Positions 1 to 11,315 of a DNA stretch of 64,000 nt are shown piece after piece (the first letter of the stretch is position 1; each line of letters begins with the position of its first letter). Source of the stretch: Axinella damicornis (Eukaryota; Porifera; Demospongiae; Axinellida; Axinellidae); the NCBI GenBank assembly GCA_963931865.1, contig OZ007509.1, positions 4,159,531-4,223,530 of the forward strand. The letters run 5' to 3'. The translations under genes were made by a program, and so were the position numbers. The notes beneath the pieces are model-generated. The model saw only the letters and a program-made list of their open reading frames with translations. It was not told the DNA's origin and searched no databases.

Positions 1-793
1 GCTAGTTGCAAGCTAGCTGCAAATCCAACTAGCAACGTTTATAGGGAACAAGTTGATAGGCATTGCAAGCTAGCAATAGGCATTTTGAATTTGTTTACCC
101 TCTCTTGCATTCATGTACTACGTGCTGTTTGTTATAATAATCAAAGGAATTGACTCTATACTAATAATTATAAACCTCGGATGTGCTGAGCGTATAAGCA
201 ACACAACTTGCGATGGACTACTCTACTGATTGATGCTCCTTAATTTAATCTTCAGTGGATGACAAGTGCTCAGATACAATAAATATTACCTGGCTATATG
301 TGAACTAAAATCATCAGAAGCTTCAGTCTTCGTATGCTTCAGTCTTCGTATTTGTCTGGAGGGAGCATGTGCACAAAGCTACATTCTCAACCATCAGGAG
401 CATAATAAACAATTAATTGCATGCATCCTGGCATGGAGTGAAACAGGTGAAGCGAAATCCAAAAGGAAATATGCAAAAGAGAGATCGTGATGGGATGGGG
501 ATACTGGTCTGTACGGAGCAGTGATCGTAAAAGAGCAACCTTACAAATGACCATAATTGGACTCGAGGTCAGGTTCTGTCTGAACTCCAATACTGTAGCT
601 ATATACTTATTCAGGCTTGTGCTGCACTTTCCTCAACGTTACAATCTCCCAGGGTGGTGTTAGTTTGCCGAGTGTCATCTTCACTGCAGGACATGCACAG
701 ATGACACGAACAGATGAAAGCACACTCGCCATCTTTCTAGTTTCCATGCATGCGCTAGCAAGCCCTATAATCCATAATAGCCACATCTGTCCA
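1..793. other. No gene recognised (left edge)
   Basis: Only short open frames without recognisable domains or convincing splice sites are seen. The DNA is A/T-rich with many gctagc/tgcatgca words, as elsewhere in the window's non-coding DNA. The last exon of the trefoil gene could lie here or just to the right, but I cannot place it. Confidence 0.4.
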
Positions 794-1013
794 TCAACAC
801 AGAAAATGTGAGTCAGCTATATAGATGGCATTGACAGATGAAACCATTTCACTCAGTGCAGTGATCCATACAGCCAGCTTCTCCAACCTAGCATCCAGTT
901 CCTGCTTGCATCCTGAGGCGCTCCACCAGTTTCTTGTTCTGGACGTGCAAGACTTTGATGTTGAGGTCTTCCTCCCCAATGTCGATCGGTCCCAGGACCA
1001 GCCTCTTTGACAT
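794..1013 (-). pseudogene. BRE1/RNF20-like N-terminal fragment, frameshifted
   Basis: From an ATG at 1013 the minus strand encodes MSKR-LVLGPIDIGEEDLNIKVL followed by HVQNKKLVERLRM. This resembles the start of the BRE1 (RNF20/RNF40) histone H2B ubiquitin ligase, where a GPI..EE..IKVL..QNKKL..R block precedes a coiled coil. The frame then hits a stop. In a neighbouring frame the coiled-coil continuation KQELDARLEKL...MVSSVN follows and ends at 794. No RING domain, no further exons and no clean splice junction explain the frame change, so this is most likely a dead fragment. An unrecognised short intron or an assembly error is the alternative. The family assignment rests on motif memory, not on an alignment. 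Confidence 0.5.
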
Positions 1014-1398
1014 CTTATGGTGATTTTGTGCTGCATTGCTCAGTTACTGTCATTGGCCATAGGCCAGTGTTACCCCAAAGGGTAGCCTAGCTACAACTTG
1101 GAAAGATGATTCGGGATTGCGCCTAGAGACCCTTGCTTCTTTGCACACTTTGGGTAAACTGTAGATATTAGTTTCTTTGCTGATTTCAACACTTGAAACT
1201 TGTACTGTCCCACTCGCATGCATGAGCCAATTTGGCTAGGTAGGTTCGAGTCAAAAACTGTCAGCAGAGAAGCTCCACTCTAGCTACAGTGAGTGTTCTG
1301 ACCTAGTTAGCACATGCATGCACCATAATTATACATGCATGCACCATAATTATACATGCATGCATACTATATACTCCCCCATTTCTCCTTCTCCCTGT

Positions 1399-1418
1399 CC
1401 CCCCCCCCCCCCCCCCCC
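1399..1418. repeat. Poly-C run (20 bp)
   Basis: Uninterrupted run of 20 C on the plus strand in non-coding DNA. Several similar or longer C or G homopolymers occur in the window. Confidence 0.9.
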
Positions 1419-1696
1419 TCAACATAGATGACAGCAAACAGGAGTACACGAACTTGCAGGGAGTAAAGCAAAAATTTCCTAAGTTAGCACTAGCTTGCAG
1501 TTTCTGTTTTGCTGCTAAACTGCTGCCAAATCTCGGTAGCTATGGATCCTATCGACCACTACTTCTGATTCACAAACCTAAGCTAGGCATGGAGCTTCTT
1601 ATCTGGTGGTGCCAGTCGCTGCAAGGGAAAGATAATTCAGAAATTAATATTCCACTCCCCATATTCCACACTGCCAACTGAGGGTAAGGGATTTAC

Positions 1697-3840
1697 CTGC
1701 ACCTTTCATAAAGCACCATGGACGTCTAGTGGAACTGGTTGGGCTCCAACAGCATCCAAATGCTTTGCATTGTCCAGCAGAGATGCCCAAGTACCCACAC
1801 TCTATCCGGTCCAATGGGTCAGTCTGGCACTGTGGTCCTAGTGCTGTCGGAAGAAATAAATTGAGCTAGCACCTTAGCAATGTATTACAAACAACTGATA
1901 TTGGCATGGAGAATGTAGATTACCATGCATGAAACATACTGTCTACAGTATAGTCATGCACGGCAACACCAGAATTGCAAAACTAATACTTTACGTTGAG
2001 CCAATTTTGTGGCATTATGTCTATAAAGGCCATCATACGCAGTATCCACTAGGCAATTTGTTTCTATAGGGGTCTAGCTAACATCTGTGCTCTGAGCTGT
2101 TGCACAAAGACATTGTTGCGTAGTAAATCAACATCAACAGACATGCAGGCTGCCCATATTGCATTCTAGCTGCAAAAGATGCTAAAACCGAGTGTATAGT
2201 GTGGTGTCTTTGGTCGCAGCGCACGAACAGTAAGTTCACGGGAGAATCATTTCATGATAGTACAATCTGAAAACAGAATACACACAAGTGCTATAGGAAT
2301 TGTGTTACATGGAATGCCAATATGGATACCGCACTGCATGAGGTGCAAAAAGTAGTTACAATATTTTACTTTGGAGGCATAAGGTTGATAGAATTCGTGT
2401 AGCCTCTAATTTGCCTGTTTGAAAGATATTTCAATTAGACTCTGTCTCATAAGCCCTCACGGGTTGGCTGCATTCCTGACATTCTGAAATTGATTGACTG
2501 ATGTGTATACCCCCGGTACTTCAATTCTTCATTGCAGAACATGTGGTGCATGGATTTTATATGCAGGGTGCTACTCAACCAATAATAATGCATTGTTTGT
2601 ATAGATGTATCCAATGAGAGCCTATATAGTGTCATTGATGAGCTGTGTGACTTCATGAATGTATTACCTTTCTCATGGTAGCACCATGGCAACTCATCGG
2701 CTGAAGATGGACTCCAACAGCACCCCCTGTCCTCACATTCTCCTTCTCCGATGCCGAAGTACCCACAGTTCACCCTGTCATTAGCCTGGCACCGAGGTGT
2801 AAGTTCTGAAAAGATGTCCAGAGTGCTGTACTGTAACACCATATGTGATCCAAGCCTAAATCACTGGGTAACTCAATCCCATCACTGACTCAGTGACTCA
2901 CCTACTTTGTGGAAGCAGAATGGTACACCAGATACACTAGGTTCCTTCCAGCAACACCCTTTTGCCTCACATTGTGTCTGGATAATCCCGACATACCCGC
3001 AGTTCACTTTGTCACTGTCTTCCTGAACCTCACACCGACCTATAGTTAAACAGCAAACAACAACATAATAACAACAATAAGAACAACAATAAAAAATAGC
3101 AACAACAATAACAGTCTGCATGTACGATCACTAAGTGAACAAAGTCTGCCATTTCATGATTACGGTTTAAGACTCAGTATTTCGTGAATTACACATATAG
3201 AACAAGCATAGTGGGCATCGAAGGTAAACATAGTAATTCATGATTATGCGGAGCAGCTTAGATACTGAATATTGAGGGTAGAAAAAACCTGCATAGCCTA
3301 GCCTGGCACCAATATATACTCGTACCTGCCTGCATCATAGATAATAGGTATATTATCTATGCCTGCATGCATTGGCTGCATGGCGTCGTTTTCATAGGCC
3401 ACCAAAAGCTGCACGCTGACCTCACGTAGCTGCTCTGCCAATATGAATTGCGAATTTAATTTCGGGGCTGGTCGATGAATCAAATTCCTCGCCAATTCTG
3501 ATAGTGCAATGTTCCTACGCCACTGTCAGACATATACAAGTTGTACATCTAATCATATAGGTATGTAATAGAGCGAGCATTTACACTCCATTATACTAAT
3601 GATCTAACCATTGCTGGTAGCATTCGGAGGTTGACCAGATGGGGTGGAAGCCGCAGGAGGATTTGTAGTGGCGTCATCAGTTTGTTGTATTTCGCTCCAA
3701 CCATGGTTTTCTGAAGCTAACAGCATCCGAATCGCTTGCAGCACTGCTTTGGCCTCTCCTTCCTGTAGCGGAGCAGCCAGTGATGGTGCAAACATGCAGG
3801 CTGCTAACAGAACTGTCGCCACTAGTAGTTGGAGCTTCAT
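1697..3840 (-). CDS. Secreted protein with three trefoil (P-type) domains, partial model
   Basis: Four exons are supported: 3840-3609, 3039-2902, 2805-2668 and 1843-1697. Exon 1 starts with a signal peptide (MKLQLLVATVLLAACMFAPSLAA) and a Thr/Pro/Asn-rich linker, and ends at donor GTTAGA. Each of the other three exons encodes one trefoil domain, with the typical NCGY.GI...C...GCCW.P....PWC pattern and six cysteines. Every intron is phase 1, so each domain exon is a symmetrical 1-1 module of 138-147 nt, as expected for an exon-shuffled extracellular domain. Trefoil domains occur in mucosal peptides and in secreted or lysosomal glycosidases. No enzyme domain is seen here, so a mucus-type or lectin-like role is only inference. 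The last donor could also be at 1703. The terminal exon was not found; reading through the 1697 donor would stop about 55 nt later. Confidence 0.8.
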
Positions 3841-4420
3841 ATTTTTGGAGCGTTAGTAGGGATTGTTCGTCTGCCCATGCAGCTGCAAATATAATTATAT
3901 GAAGGCGAGATTATCCCTTTTATAGGAGGCACCGCTGCGAATGGTGAATTGTTTTGGCCACAGCTTAATTGAAGTGGTATAAATTATCATCGGCTACAAA
4001 GATAATAACGAAACCATGCATCCATCACCCCCTCGCAATTCCATCAAGCTTCAAAGAGCACCCATCTTCTAGCAATCATTTGGTTCTGAATCGGATAATA
4101 GCTAGCAGATGGATGATAACCAATTGCGAGTGGGATGATGGATTCCATCACGCTTGAGATAGCATCCGTCGGCTAGCTAGCTATTAAGCCTATTATCCGG
4201 TCCAGTATACAAGATAATTGCTAGCAGATGGAACTCTGAGCTGGATCATAAGAATAGCTATAGCATACGGATGCATGGATGCTCTTTCATCGAAATTGTG
4301 ACGGATGTTTCAAAATACATATACCTTACCATATAGTGTCAAATCTTAAGCTTCCTCTATTTCTGTATTCAAGGCTCGTTAGTATGTTTGCTATTTATGC
4401 ATGTGTGTTGCGTCATTATA

Positions 4421-4466
<46 letters not shown>

Positions 4467-5977
4467 AACGATGTGGATACTTCCTGCCGGACCAATATCC
4501 ACTTCGAAAAAAAAAATCAACAGCCCAAGTTGAGTTCATCGACAGTAGGCCTAGCTTAGGAGCACATGCTGCGTGTTGTGTCATTATATCCTGTGTGAGA
4601 GTGAGTTCACTGAAATGGGAGTAATATACCGGGGGTCCCCATAATGGTTGCTAAGCTACTCATGAGCATCCTTTGCAGTAAGACAGATCATGAAGCTGCC
4701 AAACAATGCATGCGTTTGAGTCAAATAGAGCTAATGCTACATGCGGGAGTCCCACTGCCTGCTTCACATTCCACATCAATGAAATTGACCAACGATGTGG
4801 GAAATTGAGGTATTAACCATAATGGGTCAAAACTGGTGATGCACCTGCTACTGTAATAAGAGAAGGGCACTTAGGGCAGGCTCTGGTCGCCATAGTTACA
4901 CTCAGTGGCTCCACTGTGATAATCAAGGACACATCCTCAATAGCTACCTGTCACAAATGTCTTGTATGTGAATTGGAGTGGTCATTACTCCGAGGTTATC
5001 ACAATTAAGGGGTTTGTCAAGGTGGGATTCTTTCCCCAATAGCTACCGTTTGCCTGTGTATTGATGATCTCCTCCCTGAATTAAAGGTTGCATGGATGTC
5101 ATTTATTACAAATAGGGTTCTGTGCACATGTTGCCTTCTGAGTTAGCAATGCTTCATTATTACAGTACTGCATGCTTGGAATGTTGTGTAGCTAGCTACA
5201 TGCATTTCTGCAATAATGAAGCATGCACACTGCTAACTCACTTGAATGGAGGGTGCATGCATGGCATGTACACACTCATTTGAATAGGAAGGTGCACGGT
5301 CAGAACCTTGTAAACTCACTTTGAACGGATGGTGGCATTTATGCTCACAACCTTGTGCATATATAATTATACCCAGAGTGCGTATAAAAGTAAAAGCACT
5401 GTTCATGCATTTGTCGTACATAGCAAACTATACTAGCTCCTCATACTCTTCTGCAAGCATTAGCTCAGTAATGATGAAATGTGGATTAAACTTGTCTTGC
5501 TTAACTTCTTCCACCCTACCTGTAACTGCTTCCAGACGACCTGACAGTGGAAGGTGTAATGATGGATTCTTCACTTCAGAAATCATTATCACAAGCAATG
5601 AAACTTAACCCCCTTCAATCTGAGAGAGGTGGTTTCAACTTTGTGTTTTTCCCAGAGATTCAGACTGCCCTTGACTTTGACATTACGCCCAATGCCAGCA
5701 ATCAGTCAGGACCGCCACCTTCTTCTCATTTGTAGTGCTAATCAATTTAACAGCTTCCTCCAGTCGTTGGTTGTTGAATGTGTGGCTTACAAGATCTAGA
5801 TGCTACGTGGCAGATATGGTGAAACTATATAGTCCACTTTAACTGCTGTTGTCTTTCAGCGTCTCTTTTAGTTTTCATGGTTAAGAATTGCTCTTACTCG
5901 CAATTAGTATGCGACAAAAAGCTCGGGAGGAGCCTGGGCACTATACGTTTTCTCTGCATAGTATATGCAGCGCTGCG
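3841..5977. other. Intergenic region without a recognised gene
   Basis: Contains a long poly-C run and short open frames with no domain. A weak open stretch near 5321-5735 (plus) has no recognisable similarity. The left boundary of the duplicated segment lies near 5978. Confidence 0.5.
4422..4468. repeat. Poly-C (35) followed by poly-A (12)
   Basis: Thirty-five consecutive C followed directly by twelve A. Poly-proline frames through it are artefacts. Confidence 0.95.
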
Positions 5978-6077
5978 CTGCTGAAGATGACGTAATTTGT
6001 TTACCCATGCCCCGCCCCGCCCCCTCGGCCCCCGCAATCCGCTAAGTGCAGGGTCTGGAACAGAACTACCCATCGAT

Positions 6078-8165
6078 ATGATGGGACGACTAGGACTCCG
6101 CCTCAGGCTCAGGAGGCTCATCTGTACCGTTGTAGCTGTTCTTCTGGCGCTGCAGTTGTTGTTGATTGTACTGAAGGTACCCCACCAGACGAGAGAGGAG
6201 CAAACTCGAGGACTGGTTCAAGTTCCTCGTTACACATTCTGGTCTACAGGACTCTTGCCTCGTCTATTAAATTTCTCTACAGGGGCGAGTAATAATGTCA
6301 GCAGGGAAGACGGAGGGCAGGTAGTAGTTGTGGCAGGACGAAGACAATCAGAGAAGCAGCTGAAAGACAGCTATGTGGCTTCTGTGACAGCACATCCACT
6401 GTCAACTTTTGAAGAAAACTACCATGGCAGTATTGTCACTTCTCCTTTACACAAAGACACTGATTTCACACACACTGTTGGTACTAGTACTATTTTCAAA
6501 TCCAGCTTGGTAATGGTACCACAGCAGCAGCAAGCTGGGATCCCACATAGTATTTTGATACCTCAGGCTCAGAGAAAATCAGTTGAGAGGAAAACTGATG
6601 TTCCCCCAATGAGGTCGAGGCGCATGAGACAGCCACTATCACAGAATACAGGTAAGTACATTATATGTATATAGAGCGCATTGCACATTTCTTGTACAGG
6701 GTTTCTACAAAGCAGTGCCTTGTGCACTCCTATTTCAACCCTGTGCAATTCATAGTACTTTTGCATAAAGTAGGGGGAGTGCGTGGGTGTAATCGGTATA
6801 TGGTAGGTGTGAACGTTTTCTCTACCTTTTGCCTCAATAGGCTCTGTGCTAGCCCTCCTCCCACCTCCTGAGACCGACTCCACCCCCTCTGCAATCAGAC
6901 AGGACCTACAGCAATGCAGCTTAAACATGAGAATGGATACCAAGGCACTAGGTGATGCTTATGACACTCTTACGAACATCAGTGAAAAAGCTGGTGTATT
7001 TCTGCGCGCTATTAGGTCCATTGTCCCAAGTAAGGTGAATACATTCTATAGGAGTCCATGTTGGAACGCTGATGTGGTGATTACAAAAACCTTTGAACTT
7101 GCCACGTTGCAGTTCCTGAATCCAGAGGGGAGAAAGGAGCTCCCAATGCAATATGTGTACATGCTGGCTCGTCACATGCTGCGGGGTGCTGGCAATAGAC
7201 CCAAAACGTTCTTCTGCCTGCCATATTTCTTCATTGCAGGCTTTCCTAAGAGTGGAACAACATCCCTCGACCTCGCTCTGCGTAGGCATCCTCATATTGC
7301 AGGACCGCTCAATAAGGAGATCCATTGGTGGACTAGAATACGGCACATTGCCGAACCCGGTTACAATTCAGACTATGCAAGACTTGCCGTGATGAACTAC
7401 TTGCTGAACTTTCGCAAGGCAAGTGAAAGGATTCAGCAACATGTCAGAAACATTACTTATGATGGCAGCCAGTCTACGCTTTGGGATTCTAACTTCTTTG
7501 TACATCACCAGGACTACTGTGCCATGCCTGCTGTTCTATCGAGGGTGCTGCCAAAAGCAAAGTTTATAGTTCTCATGCGTAATCCAGTGACTAGGGTCTA
7601 TTCGCACTACTTGTGGAGCTGTGCATTCTCGCTTGGAAGAAACAGCAGCAATTGGCCGGATGAAATGCAGCAAAGTATGTCGGATCATTTCCACACACAG
7701 GTGGTTACTGCCATTGACTATTTCAACCAATGTCTGAAAGGAATGTCTCTCTTTGAGTGTACAAATGTGATGAGATTTAAAGACTTTCATGGATATTCTC
7801 ACCATTATGCACACCACTGTGGTGATGTGGGATTTCGACTTTCCATAGGCCTCTACTATGTCCATATCTCAAAATGGCTGCAGTTCTACTCAAAGGACCA
7901 GTTTCTGTTCCTGAAGATGGAGGAGATGAGCGTAAATCCATACTCAGTGATGGTGAACATCACCGAGTTCCTTGAGGTGGGACCAGTGTCAAGAGAATGG
8001 GTTGCAGAATCGTTTGTGAAGAGAGCTAACGCCCTACACGTTGTAACCGGAGGAGACTCTGTCATGCAGAACAGAACTAGAGAACTTCTTGAGGATTTTT
8101 ACAGGCCCTACAATTCTCTACTAGCTGACCTTGTATCTAGTAACAGATTTCTTTGGCAAAACTGA
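6078..8165 (+). CDS. CHST15-like carbohydrate sulfotransferase (ST1), intact
   Basis: Two exons, 6078-6651 and 6841-8165, joined in phase 1 (donor GTAAGT, acceptor AATAG), give 632 aa. The start is the double ATG at 6078, because the upstream frame is not conserved in the duplicate. A short basic N-terminus and one hydrophobic segment (about residues 13-33) make it a Golgi-type type II membrane protein with a long stem. The catalytic domain has the 5'-phosphosulfate motif FPKSGTTSL near residue 327, a KEIHWWTR block and the 3'-phosphate motif RNPVTRVYSHY near 438; both bind PAPS. The WWTR block and overall layout point to the GalNAc4S-6-O-sulfotransferase (CHST15) group, which sulfates chondroitin-type glycans. 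The exact acceptor is unknown. The duplicate at 30317-35890 is broken, and a diverged paralogue is nested in HPS1. Confidence 0.88.
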
Positions 8166-8912
8166 CAAATGAACCTATACTATATGATGATATAATTATT
8201 ATATCTCACAGATGCAACAGGTCATGCAGTACAAACTGTACAATCATGTATACACTGCATGCTTCCCGCCTTGCTGCATCCTTATACATGCAGCTACGTA
8301 CATTGCCTATCATTAATGTTCATAGGTGCTTTATAATAACGCCCAACATAAATTATATACTGTGCAATTAGCATAATTTTATTCTGCACACTGAATTTAG
8401 CACTGATCCTTTTTGGGGCATCAGAGTAGTATTATAGTTGATCGAAGACTAAACAATTATAGTTGATCAAAGACTAAACAATTAAATTTTATACAAGTGG
8501 ATGCATGGTTTGTCTTAGCCTCGTTCCCAGGCCCACACACGGAACGCGCCGGCCACTTCCGCGTTCCGCGTGTGGGCCTGGGTATGAGGCTAGGTTTGTC
8601 TGTGCAAGACCTCAATTGAGGTAATTAGACAGATCGGAGTGAGGAATCAACAAAGGTGTTTTAATAAGATCTGAGTGTTATAGAATATACTTAAACTATA
8701 GGTGTCTACATGAGTTCCCTCGATCCAATATATAACAGGGTGTGGCATTGCAACTTAATTACCAGGTGGATCAATCAGAGTCTGTGAGTAAAACAAAGCC
8801 TGCATGGGTTTTGCCCAACCTACCAGGAGTGTGGTTGCCACTAGTTCCCTTGCCTCATATATACCCAGACCTTCTCTCTCACCTAGCACTTGCTGCTTGC
8901 AGTAGCTACTTA
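8166..8912. other. Downstream of ST1; includes one hairpin element
   Basis: No gene is seen. The stretch is duplicated at about 35891-36600. The open frame that runs from here into the tandem repeat has no supportable protein. Confidence 0.5.
8516..8592. mobile_element. TAGCC-family hairpin element (77 bp)
   Basis: Begins TAGCCTCGTTCCCAGGC and ends with its near complement GCCTGGGTATGAGGCTA. It is flanked on both sides by the 9-bp direct repeat GGTTTGTCT (8507-8515 and 8593-8601). The interior is itself palindromic around a GC-rich loop. Confidence 0.9.
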
Positions 8913-9333
8913 GTACTGCAAGCGACAAACACTGGGGTGTACTGCAAGCGACAAACACTGGGGTGTACTGCAAGCGACAAACACTGGGGTGTACTGCAAG
9001 TGACAAACACTGCAGGGTGTACTGCACGCTACACTGGGGTGTACTGCAAGCGACAAACACTGGGGTGTACTGCAAGTGACAAACACTGGGGTGTACTGCA
9101 AGCTACACTGGGGTGTACTGCAAGCGACAAACACTGGGGTGTACTGCAAGCTACACTGGGGTGTACTGCAAGCGACAAACACTGGGGTGTACTGCAAGCG
9201 ACAAACACTGGGGTGTACTGCAAGCTACACTGGGGTGTACTGCAAGCAACAAACACTGGGGTGTACTGCAAGCTACACTGGGGTGTACTGCAAGCGACAA
9301 ACACTGGGGTGTACTGCAAGCTACACTGGGGTG
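8913..9333. repeat. Tandem repeat, 26/22-bp units
   Basis: Alternating units built on gtactgcaagc(g)ac-aaacactgggg and a shorter form with tacactgggg, roughly 17 units. The duplicate at 36601-36727 has only about five, so the array expanded or contracted after duplication. Unit lengths that are not multiples of three leave all frames open and produce false proteins. Confidence 0.95.
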
Positions 9334-10033
9334 AGAATGCCTGGGTACAACGCTAGCCCTCTGCTTGTGTTACAGACTGAAGAATGTGCATGAGTTAGTA
9401 TAGTAAAAATTCTGATGAATACAGCAGTATATTAAAATAGTGTAGAATTGAAAACAAACCACGTTATTATATAATTTTAATTGATAAGACTGAAAGGTGC
9501 AATGGCCTCTCTCGAGAGGGGCCAGAGCTGTTCTGCCAGATTCTTGCACTGTGAGGCAGCGACCCTGATTGGCACGTCTGACTGGTGCATGCAGTAGCTA
9601 CAGCTCGTACACATAGCCCTGGGAGTGCACATCACCGTGATACAGTTCCCTGCATACACAAAAGAGTAAGGCATCTTTGAACTGTGTTACAAATACAGTG
9701 CATACATTAGCCCTTGACCAACCAATGACTGCAAAACCTGTCATGAGACTTTCAGTTTCATCGCCAATGTCCTTGGGACTTAGGTTCTGTGTGAGCAGAA
9801 AGGGCGGGATAGGGGGAGGTGGGTGGGTGCACCCGAAGGGCGCAAACAGCATGGCCGCGTCTGCGCTTATCTGTGCATCTGTGCCTCTAGACCCCCTGAT
9901 CCACGTTTGCTATCCATAGGAGCGAGTAGAGAGGGAAGAGAGCTCTGCTGCTGATACCTCTTCCGTCCTCCATTTTGACACCGGAAATGTGACGCTGTCT
10001 GCAAATAAAATTCCCGGTTGCGTAATGACTGTA

Positions 10034-10112
10034 TAAAACTGACCTCCAAATGTCTACAGTTGGTAAAGAGTTAACTCTTTACCAACTGTAGACATTTGGA
10101 GGTCAGTTTTAT
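10034..10112. repeat. Perfect palindrome made by a local inverted duplication
   Basis: A ~38-bp arm (aaaactgacctccaaatg...gtaaagagtt) is followed directly by its exact reverse complement. In the other duplicate (37500-37575) the same DNA is present once. The sequence to the right here is inverted relative to that copy, so part of the segment was flipped and partly duplicated. Confidence 0.8.
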
Positions 10113-10395
10113 AGCTTGTAGTTTACTTAATCTAGATAAGATTCCCATTGGTTTTTATGCTCAAATCTTCACATAGAACTGCATGAGATAGATCACTAGC
10201 ACAATAAAGTTAGCATACCGAAATGGGAATTAGATTTGTACCCAATCCGCCCGACCTCTGCTCATTCCCCTTCTCCCCCAGACCCAAGCACCTGAGGCTA
10301 CACTCCTATCATGTAATGCCTCAGTCACCAGTTTTCTGTTGAGCCAGTACTTACCATGGAAGAAATGTGGGGTACTCTAGTCATGACAAGAGTGC

Positions 10396-10430
10396 TAGCC
10401 TCATTCCCAGTCCGCGTGGGAACGAGGCTA
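10396..10430. mobile_element. TAGCC-family hairpin element (35 bp)
   Basis: TAGCCTCATTCCCAGTCC followed after almost no loop by GTGGGAACGAGGCTA. Flanks CAAGAGTGC and CAAGAGCGC form a 9-bp target duplication with one mismatch. The insertion site is itself an older palindrome (about 10383-10461). Same element at 37752. Confidence 0.85.
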
Positions 10431-11064
10431 CAAGAGCGCATACGTATGTGCTCTTGTCATGAGTCTAGTAGGAAACATATCTGACCCACACGGTCAGGTT
10501 GGGTGATGGGAATGCTTGATAATGAGCTCTGGGTCATATCAGATTTATACGTTCCTGATCTTGTATACGTAGACCAGAATCGTGATCCAGGATGGAGAAG
10601 TTACGTTCCATCCTGCCCACAACACCTGTAGAAGTAGGATCCAATGACACCGGGATGGGACGACTCAGAGGCCTTCACACTACTGGGAGCATAGAACCGA
10701 ATGGGGGTCTGAGAGGAGGAGAGTACATCACAAAGTTATAATGGACACTAACTCATCACACATTATACCCACACTCTCATATATCTCTGGTTCTTCGTTG
10801 CTTTCAAGGTGACACGAGATTTGTGCATCAGCAACTCTCAAGGTTTCGTATCATCACGAAGCTTAAGAATTCAGACAAGCTCTAGACTAGAGGCAGATCC
10901 TAGTATCCTATACCCATATACCAGCAAAACAACCAGTGAAGCGTGGCTATCATGGGGTAAGGGGTAGAACTTCATAACTGTGGCGTATGCCAGTATGAGA
11001 GCCTAGGTATGAACATGATGGTCACAAGTGTGCAAAGTGGCATTCAACAGACGTGTAGCTCACC

Positions 11065-11175
11065 TAGCCTCATTCCCAGGCCTTCCACACCTCCAGTTTT
11101 TGATCGCTTGCAGTGTGCAAAAACGTTTTTGCATACTGCAAGCGATCAGTTGTGGAAGGCCTGGGAATGAGGCTA
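11065..11175. mobile_element. TAGCC-family hairpin element (111 bp) at duplication boundary
   Basis: Ends TAGCCTCATTCCCAGGCC and GGCCTGGGAATGAGGCTA, with an interior stem around gatcgcttgcag...ctgcaagcgatc. Similarity with the second duplicate stops here. No clear flanking repeat, which fits a rearranged end. Confidence 0.85.
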
Positions 11176-11315
11176 GTAATCTATTAGCTGGGAAGTTTGT
11201 TTAGACAATAGATGAGTATAACTTAGCAAACTATTTGGTTGCAACTTAACCTCATGCCAATTCTATAAAAGCAGAAGAATTCAGCTGTTTGAGTGGGTCC
11301 TACAGAATTTGGTTT

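Larger units (their letters stand above)
9477..10708 (-). pseudogene. HPS1 3'-end duplicate (last two exons only), broken
   Basis: Two exons match the last two of the HPS1 gene at 36881-38063: 10708-10626 (83 nt, encoding [19 protein letters not shown]) and 9649-9477. The terminal exon has a 4-nt insertion near 9598 relative to the other copy, which makes a stop immediately after YVYEL. The 23 upstream HPS1 exons are absent. It is a by-product of the segmental duplication and not expected to be functional. Confidence 0.85.
5978..11060. repeat. Segmental duplication, copy 1
   Basis: This block is nearly identical to 30228-38516, apart from insertions there. Order and orientation are kept: sulfotransferase exons 1 and 2, a TAGCC hairpin element, a tandem repeat, the last two exons of HPS1 on the opposite strand, a second TAGCC element and a shared tail. 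Similarity ends on the right where a TAGCC-family element sits in both copies (11065 here, 38517 there). HPS1 is complete only at the other copy, so this copy is probably the derived one (inference). Confidence 0.9.

Noticed and set aside
3298..3495. 65-aa minus frame between trefoil exons 1 and 2
   Set aside because: Phase of exon 1 joins exon 2 directly; no domain and no suitable acceptor.
8742..9393. Overlapping open frames on both strands encoding repeated TLGCTASDKHWGVLQ-type peptides
   Set aside because: They follow the 22/26-bp tandem repeat, appear in several frames at once, and are lost in the duplicate copy; no start context or domain supports a protein.
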